Assembly: GCA_027604705.1 (NCBI GenBank) | Contig: JADHYV010000016.1 | Coordinates: 1 to 64,000 of the forward strand | Direction of reading: 5' to 3' | DNA from: Allomyces arbusculus | Taxonomy: Eukaryota; Blastocladiomycota; Blastocladiomycetes; Blastocladiales; Blastocladiaceae | Length of the DNA: 64,000 nt | Shown here: positions 44,701 through 53,316 of the stretch, in pieces | Numbering within the stretch: the first letter of the stretch is position 1 | How the letters are laid out: every line of letters begins with the position of its first letter | Program-made: the position numbers and the translations under genes | The notes under the pieces: generated by a model | The model's input: only the letters and a program-made list of their open reading frames with translations | Database searches by the model: none | What the model was told of the DNA's origin: nothing

Positions 44701-45491
44701 CTCGGCAGCGCGCGCGTATCGGCAAAGTGCGTGACCATGCACCGGCCCGACGCCAAATCGACCGCACACAGGCCCATTTCATGCCCGCCTCCACCACCCT
44801 TACCCCCATCCCGCCCCTTCCCGTCCCCCGCCGTGCGGTGCGGCGACAACGCGACCACGTACCGCGGCGCGCCCGGACCAAGCGCGGTCCCCGACGTCGC
44901 TGGGCGCGTAGCGCCCGAATTGGTGCCTGATTGCGTCGTCGATCCTGGCACGGTGCGCGCCGTGGATCGCCCGTTGGCGCGCGTCGTTGGGCGCGGCGGG
45001 GCCATGGTCCCGACCGACGTTGCGGGCCGCCGCGGGTCCGCGTATGGCGAGGCCGCGCGAAGCAGGGCGGCGCGCATGGTCGCGGAGACGGCGGTGCGCG
45101 GGCGCGTCGCGGACCCATTGCGCGAACGGGACGCGGCCGGGGCCGAAGTTGAGGATGATGCGGCCGAGCGCGTTGGGGCGAGCGGGGACGGCGCCGACGG
45201 GCGGCGCCACGCGTCGAGCGTCGTCTGGACGCCGCTGCCGCGCGATGACGGCGGCGGTGGGCTCGGCGTGAAGGGCGCAGTCACGACGGACGGCGGGATC
45301 GGCGACGGCGCCCAGGGGGACGGCGTGCGCGGTGGCGCGCGCGGATCCATCCTGGCGTGTTGCTGCTGTTGCTGTTCGCGGCCGCCGTGGTCGTGCACGA
45401 AGCCGCGAGGGGTGCGCGCGCGCGAGGGAGAGGGGTCGCGCAGGCCGTCGAGGCCCTTGGCGCCGTGTCTTGGCGGCATTGCGTGGTCCAT
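41739..45491 (-). CDS. MSH4: MSH4, meiotic MutS homologue
   Basis: Nine exons, minus strand: 45491-44664, 44588-44181, 44117-44030, 43959-43877, 43793-43436, 43363-43156, 43086-42962, 42895-42291 and 42215-41739, giving 1059 residues. With Msh5 it forms a clamp on Holliday-type intermediates and promotes crossovers. The lever region (TMMIDALTAASLELVVNQSG, HTLFGVLNQTKT) and clamp domains are followed by the ATPase: Walker A GANMAGKTTYLKQ, VALVDML, Walker B LIDELGRGTS and LFATHFHAL. The mismatch-reading N-terminal domain is absent, as expected for MSH4. Instead there are about 200 disordered Pro/Ser/Ala/Arg residues. The intron between exons 8 and 9 fits best as a GC-AG intron (42216-42290); a GT donor at 42275 is the alternative. 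The Walker A has Ala-Gly-Lys-Thr where Ser-Gly-Lys-Ser is usual. Confidence 0.93.
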
Positions 45492-45754
45492 CACGTCGCA
45501 ATCAGTGCCGGCGTGCGTTGCGCGCGGGCCGCATCGCCGCGGCTGACGTGGACGCGCCTGTGTCTCGCGTCACCCGACTTTCACGCCGCGTCACACCGCG
45601 AAACCCGCATGTCTCGCGCCTCCACGCTTTGCTGATCTCCCCTGGCCGCTCGAGTCGGCCGCCCATCGCACGCACAGCGTGCACCCGCCAATCCCGCCGC
45701 CGTCCACGCCGACCACCGCGCTGCGACTTGCCGCACCGCCCTCTGCGCCCGACC

Positions 45755-46285
45755 ATGCCACACCTCGCCAAGAACGCGCTCACGCGCGCCGCCAACCTCT
45801 CGGCGCGCCGTCTCCTCCCGTCGAGCCCGCTCCCCCCCACCCCCATCAAGCTCAAGCCCAAGTCGATGCCCAAGCTCAAGCCCGCCATCGCCACCTTGCC
45901 CGACGGCACTACCGTGCACCTCAACTCGGCGGCCTTTGCGCCTGTGTTTGACCGCGCGACGCTCCCGCCGCCGTCGCACACGTGGGCGCCCACCTCGCTC
46001 GCCAGCGACCGCGCCGACCCGATCGAGCCGCGGACTGCGCCCCGGTTGACGGAGGAACAGATTACGGAGATGCGCGCTTTGCGGACGCAGGACCCGGAGG
46101 CCTGGACGGTGCGCAAGTTGGCGGCCAAGTACAACGTTGCGGGTGTGTTTGTGAGCATGGCCGTGCGGTGCCCCACGGAGCGCGTGCAGCAGTTGGCCGA
46201 GCGCGAGGCGTACCGCGTGAGCCGGTTGCCGGCGACGACGCTGCAGCATATTCGTGACCGGCAGCGGCGTCGTGCGCTGTGGTAA
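45755..46285 (+). CDS. MRPL20: Mitochondrial large ribosomal subunit protein mL58 (MRPL20 family)
   Basis: A single frame of 176 residues from the ATG at 45755, 263 bp from the divergent MSH4 start. The N-terminus (MPHLAKNALTRAANLSARRL) is basic and amphipathic, a mitochondrial presequence. The core LTEEQITEMRALRTQDPEAW with RKLAAKYNVAGVFVSM matches the fungal mL58/MRPL20 helix-turn motif, and the C-terminus is Arg-rich (RDRQRRRALW). It is a structural protein of the mitoribosome found mainly in fungi. Confidence 0.85.
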   Translation: MPHLAKNALTRAANLSARRLLPSSPLPPTPIKLKPKSMPKLKPAIATLPDGTTVHLNSAAFAPVFDRATLPPPSHTWAPTSLASDRADPIEPRTAPRLTEEQITEMRALRTQDPEAWTVRKLAAKYNVAGVFVSMAVRCPTERVQQLAEREAYRVSRLPATTLQHIRDRQRRRALW

Positions 46286-46300
46286 GGACGGGGCCGCTGG

Positions 46301-46616
46301 CGTGTTTTTGGTTGTGCTTTGTCTTATACGTATAGCTCGGTAATTTTCGTTCTGGTTCCCGCCGCCGGCTTGGGTCGTGTCTGTTGGACAGAAGTAGAGA
46401 GGTTGAACGCCCGGCCCCCCCCCCGCCCGGGGGCCGCCGGGCCGCAGGGGCCGGCCCCCGGCGCCGAGGCGCACGCCACAANNNNNNNNNNGGGTGTTTT
46501 TGGTTGTGTTTTTTCTTATACGTTTCGCTGGGTAATTTTCGTTGTGGGTCCCGCCGCCGGCTTGGGTGGTGTCTTTTGGACATAATTAGTGTGGTTGCCC
46601 CCCCCCCCCCCCCCCC
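46301..46616. repeat. Duplicated stretch around the second N gap
   Basis: Left (from about 46301) and right (from about 46493) of the ten Ns (46482-46491) stand two near-identical stretches of about 110 nt. Both run from GTGTTTTTGGTTGTG through CTTATACGT and GGTAATTTTCGTT to CCCGCCGCCGGCTTGGGT and end in a C run (left broken, right C19 at 46598-46616). The pattern equals that of the first gap and suggests one locus assembled twice. Confidence 0.7.
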
Positions 46617-47204
46617 GACGTCAAGGACCACGCCGCCGGTCGTCACCACCCTTCATCAACGGTACTCCGCCGGCCCCCGCTGCCGCGCGCAGGGCCGTGT
46701 CGACGCCGAGTCAGAATCAGATCAAGATGCGGTGTGCTCAGCGCACCCACCACGCTGCGCCGGTACGCACAGGCACAGGTCAGCCTTTTTCCTCATGCAG
46801 CCGCGGTCCAACAACACCGCCAGTCGGCCCTGGCGCCGCCGCGGCGCCGGTGCCGGCGGCCGCCCACTTGCGGAGCACCAACTCTGCGCATCATATCGGC
46901 ACAAGCGCCGCTGCTGCGAACAAGAGATCATTGTGGTGTGGCGGCGGCGCCATGGGTCCGTTTGCGACCGCCGTGGAGTGAGGACGAACCCAGTCCCTGC
47001 CACATCGAGCCAACAAAAGCCTTTCCCGTCCCGCCCCCGCTTGCGTCGGTGCGTCGGCCGTCGGCTTCAAATCGACCATCAACAGCATCAACAACCATCA
47101 CCAACGCTCGCGGCGCTCACGCTCCAGCAACTGCATCATCATCAGCAGCAGCACAACGATACGGGCCGCAGTGACTGCTATCCACGCCGAAATCGGCCAC
47201 CACC
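46617..47204. other. Intergenic region upstream of the 345-residue protein
   Basis: No gene recognised. Several long open frames exist on both strands but are low-complexity (Pro, Arg, Ala). The sequence just before the ATG at 47205 is CAG/CAT-rich, as is usual for leaders in this window. Confidence 0.35.
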
Positions 47205-48348
47205 ATGGCCGGCCCCACCTCCGCCAGCTCGGCCGTGATCGCCAAGCGCATCCCGTTTAAGCAGGCGTTTGCGAAATGGGCCGTGGTCGCAACCGTCGCC
47301 AATGCCGCGGTCGACGTGACAGCGGCAGACCTGTCGTCGCTCCGGTCACTCGTCATGGTAAGAATGCTGTGCGTGCGGCCAAGCACTTGCCCTGTTTCCA
47401 CCTTCGGCATGAACAGCCACCGATTGACATTAGGGGCCACCTGGAATGAACTTGAATGTATAGCTGGTCGTGCGCGTCGTGCTCATGGCTGCGCTCGGCA
47501 CCGTTTTGGGTGACCGTCGCGAGCAGACCTTGTCGCTGTCACGCAGCACCGCAACCGCCAAGTCTGCGTCCAGCTCGACCCCGCCGGTTGCGCCGGCTCG
47601 CGTCGAGCCCACGTCCTCCTGTGTCGATTCTGCGCGTGTCTCCCCACATCCGGCCCCGTCGAACCCCTCCCCGACCGCGCCGCCCGCCGCGCCGTCAAGC
47701 GGCCACGCGCGCACCGACTCGGGCATCGACATGTCGGAGCCCGACACAGCGGTCGCGACCGACGTGCCCCCACGTGCATCCGCGCCCGCACGCACCACGC
47801 CTGCGGCCTCGCTCCCGCGCACCACCTCGCGACCGCGCGCACACCGCACCAGCTGGCCCCGCCCCACCCCCGCGCGGCCCACCTCGACCGCGTCCGCGCT
47901 GATCGCGCCCGTTTCGCCATGCCCGTCACTGCACCCGAGCATGGCTGTCGAGGTGGTCGTCACCCCACCGGCGGTACCGGCCGTGACGGTCCGGTGGCGC
48001 GGATCGACGCGGAATTGGGCCACGCTCCTGCGACCGCAAGTGGTGGAAAAGGCGAATGCGCCGGTCCCGGCGTGGCGGCAGTGGGTTGCGCGGTGGCGCG
48101 GGAAAGTGGGGAGGGTCTTGCAGCGTCGTCCCAGCGGGGTCGGGGTGGGGATCAAGCGCAAGAGGGCGGGGAGTCGGGTCGGTGGGATGCAGTCGAGGAG
48201 GTGTGGGATCAAAGGGAAGGCTGGGATGAAGGGGTTGGGGAGTGCGGCGCGCCGTTCGTGGATGCCGGCGTCGATGGCGGCGGGGAAGAGTGGGCCGGTG
48301 GGGCGGCGCGGGTTGGTGTCGCGGATGAGGAGAGGGCGGAATACATGA
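47205..48348 (+). CDS. Unknown 345-residue protein with an N-terminal hydrophobic region
   Basis: Exons 47205-47357 and 47464-48348 (donor GTAAGA, acceptor TGTATAG) sum to 346 codons. The ATG has a perfect context (ACCATGG). Residues 20-75 contain two moderately hydrophobic stretches (WAVVATVANAAVDV; LVMLVVRVVLMAALGTVLG) that could form a membrane hairpin. Residues 85-220 are Ser/Thr/Pro/Ala-rich. The last 100 residues are strongly basic, with many Arg, Gly and Lys. No family was recognised. The clean start and intron favour a real gene; the low complexity leaves doubt. Confidence 0.5.
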
Positions 48349-48610
48349 CCAAATGGTTGAGCCATCCCAGTATGGTAAATGAAAGACAAATCTGGGGACA
48401 GATGAGGACTGTCAAGCCAGGGATGGATTTGGTTGAGGTATAAAAAGCCGGTCCCGCAGTCATCGCTATGGCCAAGAAGGACAACAAACCACGTCTGCCC
48501 ACTCCCAATCGATGTTCGACACCGACGAAAATGAAGCGGAGGAAAAAAGGGACAACAAGCACAAGAAAAACGTGTACGAAAGGAAAGGTGTCTAAGACTT
48601 CAAAAATTTT
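48349..48610. other. Spacer with an isolated TATA box
   Basis: A clear TATAAAAA lies at about 48439-48446 on the plus strand, 25-30 bp before an ATG at 48468 that opens a short Lys/Arg/Thr-rich frame running into the tRNA. I do not call this frame a gene. Confidence 0.3.
48602..48606 (-). terminator. Pol III terminator of the second tRNA-Ser
   Basis: TTTTT on the minus strand starting five bases beyond the discriminator base. Confidence 0.6.
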
Positions 48611-48692
48611 CGACAACAGCAGGGTTCGAACCTGCGCACCACAAGGGTATCTGATTAGTAGTCAGACGCCTTAACCACTCGGCCATGTTGTC
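48611..48692 (-). tRNA. tRNA-Ser, anticodon ACT (second copy)
   Basis: 82 nt, same fold as the copy at 3702-3783: identical acceptor, D and T arms and discriminator G. It differs in the anticodon stem (TCTGA/TCAGA instead of ATCGA/TCGAT) and in the variable arm. The stem changes are compensated on both sides, so the structure is kept by selection. The loop CTACTAA again gives the anticodon ACT. Confidence 0.93.
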
Positions 48693-48730
48693 CAGTCATT
48701 TTTGACTCGTGTTAAGGTCAGCAAACATGG

Positions 48731-48735
48731 TATAT
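48731..48735 (-). promoter_or_regulatory. TATA-like element upstream of the second tRNA-Ser
   Basis: TATAT (minus-strand context ACATATACC) starts 39 bp from the tRNA 5' end, almost exactly the spacing of the TATATATA before the first copy. Confidence 0.35.
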
Positions 48736-49200
48736 GTACCTTTGTTGCACACTTCAGCTTCAAGGGCTTTGACCCTTACCACTCAACTCAGCCAGCTAAT
48801 TTGACATGGCGTCGCCACTGAGGCGTGTCCAACTGGGTCTGAAATGACTTTCCCAGCCGCGGCTCTGCCGGACCGACCAGTCAAACGACCTTGACAACGG
48901 CTCGATTTCCGCTGGTCTTCGCCACCTTCATTTCCTCTCGCGACTGGACACAACACCATCGCCACTCTGCCCGCGCTGACGACGACCCCAGCAGCACAGC
49001 TGCAGCGACAGCCCCGGACAGAACGATAGCTCGCTGCAAGCACGCGCACTTGGCTCGGCAGACCTCCGACTCGACCGCGCTCTGCCGGCCGTTGCAAGCG
49101 CCACGACTGTTGACGAGGCCAAAGTCATCGGACCGCCGCAGATTGCAATTCGACCCTTGAAGACCAACACCTGGCCGCCGTGCCCACACTGTGCTGCAAG
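48736..49200. other. Intergenic region, tRNA-Ser (-) and scaffold gene (+)
   Basis: Presumed promoter and leader of the SH3-SAM-PH gene. No gene seen. Confidence 0.35.
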
Positions 49201-51758
49201 ATGCCCGCGGCGCCCGGCCAGTACCAGGTCGTCTATGCCGTGCACGACTTCAAGGTAAACAAGTGCCTCGACCGGCCGTTCATCTACGTTTGGAGCTCGC
49301 AATGCCGTCGTGCTCACGCACCTGCCTCCCTCCCTCTTGTTTTCCAGGCCGAGGATGAGGACGAAGTGAGCTTCAAGACGGGCGAAGAAATCGTCGTGCT
49401 CGAGCGCGACGACGAGTTTGGCGACGGGTGGTGGATGGTGCGTTATTCTCTTCCGTCCGAACTGCTGCGCACATCGCCACCGTGAACCAACCACACAGCT
49501 TGCAGGGCCGCACGCAAGACGGCCAGATTGGCCTGTTCCCGGCCAACTTCACGTCACCGACCCCTCCTTCGCCGACCACGTCCGAGTCAACCGCGTCGGC
49601 CCCGCGCGGCGAGACCCAAAATGACGGCGGCGATGCCGACGCCCGTGCGGCTCCCGCACCCGCGCCCGCGACCGCCCCACCCGCGCCCATGCCCGAGCCG
49701 CCGACGCCGACCAAGCACCCTGCGCACCGCGAATCCGTCATGGGCCCGCCGCCGCCTTCCGCCATGTCGGCGGACCTTGACAGCGCTGACGACGACCCGT
49801 ACGAGGCGCTCATGCAGGACCTGCGTAAATCGATCGACATGTCGACGTCGAAACTCGAGGAACTGCGTCGCGCAAGCGACCAGCACGACGCTCCGCCGCT
49901 CCCGGATATTCCGGCGCATTTACAGGCTATGGCGACCTCGTACACGTCGCGCCCGCCACTGACCTGGACCGTTGCTGAAGTCGCCGCCTGGGTCGCGGAT
50001 GCGGGTTTTGCCCCGCTCGCGCCCAATTTCGCGCGCAACGAAATCAACGGCGAGGCGATGCTGTCGCTGACGTTGCCGACGCTCAAGGAATTGCAGATCC
50101 CGGCACTCGGTAAGCGCATCCAGATCATGAACGCGATTGTCGCGCTCAAGGAGGAGTGGGGGCTCGCAGACGAGAACGCGCCGGGTTCAACCTTGGGTCG
50201 TGGCCGGCGACCGAGTGCGTCCCCTGCGGCGACGCCGCCGCCCGGATTGCCGCCGTCGTCGTCGTCGGTGGTCGGGCCGCCGCCGACACACCTGAGCCTG
50301 TCCCCCGTGCGCCGGCCCTCGGCCTCTGCCGCGTCGTCACTGAACCGGACCCGGTCACCGAGCTTGGGCCGCGGGTCCGCCTCGCAGCGCTCCTCTGGGT
50401 CCACTGCGTCGGGCCCGACGCCGCTGCACCTGGTCCCGCCCGTCCCGCCCGTCCCCGCGGCGGCGGAACCCGTTGTGATTCGCGCGACCACGCCTACGCC
50501 GGCGCCCGCCATGTCGCGACAAAACATGTGGTTGCCGAACACGGATTTACCGGCGATTGCGCTCAAGGACCCGGACATGGCCGGGGTCCTGAAAACGCTC
50601 GAGAACACGACGGGCTACGGCGGCGCCGAAGGCGAGTGGAAGCGGCGGTGGATGGTGTTGCACGACGGTGTGCTCTACTGGTACAAGGACAAGGCCGCGG
50701 CTCACGCATTGCATGCGATCGCGATCCATTCCGGGTTCAAGATCATGCCGGACGCGACGATCAAGCCCGGGCGGTACGGGATCCGAGTAACCGAAATGAA
50801 CCCGGACGCTGGGCCGCGGAAAGTCTACCTGTTTTATACGGATGACGGCAGTGCCGCGCGCAACTGGCAGCGCGCGTTGACAAAAACGACGATTTTCCAT
50901 TCGCAGCACGAGGCGGCCAAGCACGGGCACGACGGCGTCGAGATTATTGGCGACCCGCGCGATGTGATTCGTGCGATCCGCATCAATGACGACGATATGA
51001 ATCGGTCGGAACTCGGCATGATTAACCAGGAGTGGATGGGGCGCGACCCGTACGCGCACACTCCGCAGCCCGCACACCCACTGGGCACGCGGTCCCTGCC
51101 GCGGTCCGCGTCGGGCACGTCGATTCGCGACCCGAATGCGGGACCGCCGCCGAATACGGGCCGCCGGCCGTCACTCCCGCATAATGCGTTCTCGACACGG
51201 TCGGCGCCGTCGGCCGCGCCGAGTACCGCGCCGTCGACTCTGCCGCTGGTTCCGCCACCGCCCCCCGAAAAGGATTTCCCGGCATCGCACCCGGTGTTTG
51301 CGCCGCGGTCCTACTCGATGGACCGCCGCCCGTCCGGCGGGATGCCCGCACACGTGCGCCGCCCCTCGGGCGGAATGCCCGCCAATCTCCGACAACCGGG
51401 CCCGCCCGTCGGCCCGTCGCCGGACCGCGTGCACGCGGCGCTCACGTTTGTGAACGCGCACTTGCCGCCGTCCGAGCAGTGCACGGCGTTCCGGGACTTG
51501 GTCTCGGGCGTGAGTTTCCTGCACATGTTAGCAAATTGGAGTGCGACGGCGTTGCCGCCGCACTATGCGCGCGCGGTGCGGGATCCGGCGCGGTACCGCA
51601 TCGATTGGCTGGATAATTGGGATGTCGCGCTCGGGTGGGCGTCGGAGTTGGGCGTCGTCGTGCCGGTGAGCGTCGTGCCGGAGAAGCTGGCGTCCGGGCG
51701 CGAGGAGGTGTTTGTGGAGCTGGTGAATGCGGTGCAACGCACGCCGGGGTACGAGTAG
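49201..51758 (+). CDS. SH3-SAM-PH scaffold (Boi-like) with a C-terminal CH-like domain
   Basis: Exons 49201-49254, 49348-49437 and 49506-51758 give 798 residues. Domains in order: SH3 at about 8-65 (YAVHDFKAEDEDEVSF, GDGWW, GQIGLFPANF), split by both introns; SAM at about 190-260 (WTVAEVAAWVADAGFAP, LKELQIPALGKRIQI); PH at about 390-500 (GEWKRRWMVLHDGVLYWYKD, KVYLFYTDD, NWQRALTKT); and a C-terminal CH-like domain at about 690-790 (ALTFVNAHLP, FRDLVSGVSFLHML, WLDNWDVALGW). The first three match yeast Boi1/Boi2, which link Cdc42 and exocyst to polar growth through PH binding of phosphoinositides. The CH-like end, which would suggest actin or Rho-GEF contacts, is not part of yeast Boi proteins. 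Linkers are Pro/Ser-rich, with a duplicated RRPSGGMPA motif. Confidence 0.9.
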
Positions 51759-52194
51759 TCGCGTCCAGAGCTTTTTTCTTGTTTTGGTTGCGCAGGGCAG
51801 GTGGAGAGTGTATGTAGACGGTATCGGGTACAAATGGCACTCGGCAATTTTGGTCCCATGGCGGTGTCGTTTTGCTGGCCCGCGTGTGTCGTTGACGAGT
51901 CAGCGTGTCGATGGTGGAGGGGTTGCTTCTGCTGTTGTCGAAGCATCCGACGCGTCGCAAAGCTCGTCACGCCGAGAACACAACCACCTGGCTTTTTGTT
52001 CCTCCTCCACCCCGGCGCGGCTCCAACGTCAACGAGCGACATCGTCGTCTCCGCCGGCCCGACTCGCTCCACGACCCCTCCGCGCCCGCACTTCACGCAC
52101 GACTTGGCGCATTCCGCGCGCTGCCGCGACTCGACCGCGATCGACGACCCAAACCGCACCCTTTGCCTCCCTTTCAACCCATCAAACACCCACC
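51759..52194. other. Spacer before VTI1
   Basis: 3' region of the scaffold gene and the VTI1 promoter and leader, which is C-rich and A-rich close to the ATG. No gene seen. Confidence 0.4.
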
Positions 52195-53228
52195 ATGGAC
52201 GGCGTCTCCGAGCTCTACTCCGACTACGAGCACGACTTTACGGCCCTGACTGTCGCGCTGCAGGCCAAGCTGCGCGACCTGTCGTCGGGCACCGTTGTGG
52301 GCGGTAAGCACGCCTTTGCGGCGCCGTCTCACGGCCACGGAAGCTGATGCCTTGCGCTCGCGACAGATCAATGGAAGACGGTCCTGCGCGCGGCCGAGCG
52401 CGAGCTCGACGAGGCCGACGAGCTGGTACGCGCCGTTTGTGCGCGCACACATTCGAACACGGCCCCGCAAATGGGAACTGACCAGAGACGGTGGATGGTT
52501 AGCTTGCGTCCATGGACAACGAGCTGCACGCACTAGCCCCACCGACACGCGCCAAGCTGCAGCCCGAGTTCCGCAAGTACAAGGCCGAGCTTGACCGGCT
52601 GCACAAGGAGTTTGTACGTCTACGCCATCCTCCCACCCGGCCATTGCGCGCTCGCCGCTCATCTCTGGGCGTGAGTAGAAAAAACTGAGCAGCTCGCCAT
52701 CGGCGCGCGAAGCCCTGCTGGGCCCGGCGGGCGCGCCGGCCAAGTTTGATAACGCGACGGCGGCCATGGACCAGCGCGCGCGGCTGTTGCAGGGGACCGA
52801 CCGGTTACAACAGACGGGCGATCGGTTGACGTCGGCGCACCGGATTGCGTTGGAGACGGGTACGTGTCGCTACGCACCCACGAGCGGCCCACGAGGGGGG
52901 CGGATAACTAACGGCGTGGCACTTTGACGTGCAGAGCAAACGGGCATCGAGACGCTGCAGGAACTGCGCCGGCAGCGCGAGCAGTTGGAGCGGGCACGGA
53001 ATACGGTACTCGCGCGCGTCACCTTCGTCGTCTTGACCACCCGTACGATCCGCTCACTCCCCTGACTCGACTCTTTAGCTGCGCAACGTCGACAGCAACG
53101 TCGACCGTGCCGGCCGCACGCTGCGCACCATGGCGCGGCGGCTCGCGACCAACAAGCTCATCACCGCGGCAATTGTCTTGATGCTCGTGTTCCTCATCAT
53201 CATGGTGCTCGTGCTCAAGTTCCGGTGA
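52195..53228 (+). CDS. VTI1: VTI1, Qb-SNARE of Golgi, endosome and vacuole fusion
   Basis: Six exons: 52195-52303, 52367-52425, 52503-52613, 52679-52859, 52935-53005 and 53079-53228, giving 226 residues (yeast 217). Vti1 pairs with several syntaxins in Golgi-endosome-vacuole traffic. The N-terminal Habc-like helices are marked by YSDYEHDFTALTVALQAKL and VLRAAERELDEADELLASM. The Qb SNARE helix runs from IALETEQTGIETLQELR, with the zero-layer Gln in RRQREQLERARNTL, to the single C-terminal membrane anchor (LITAAIVLMLVFLIIMVLVL). The C-terminus is luminal and only three residues long. Confidence 0.95.
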
Positions 53229-53316
53229 ACCAATGGGGAATACAAATGGAATTGGGGTTGCTATTCCACGCTCCCGAGCAAGCAAATTGAGACCCTTTCA
53301 TTTCGATTCCACCCGA

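Noticed and set aside
48468-48674. Lys-rich short frame behind a TATAAAAA box
   Set aside because: Runs into the tRNA gene, and the ATG is too close to the TATA box for a normal leader.
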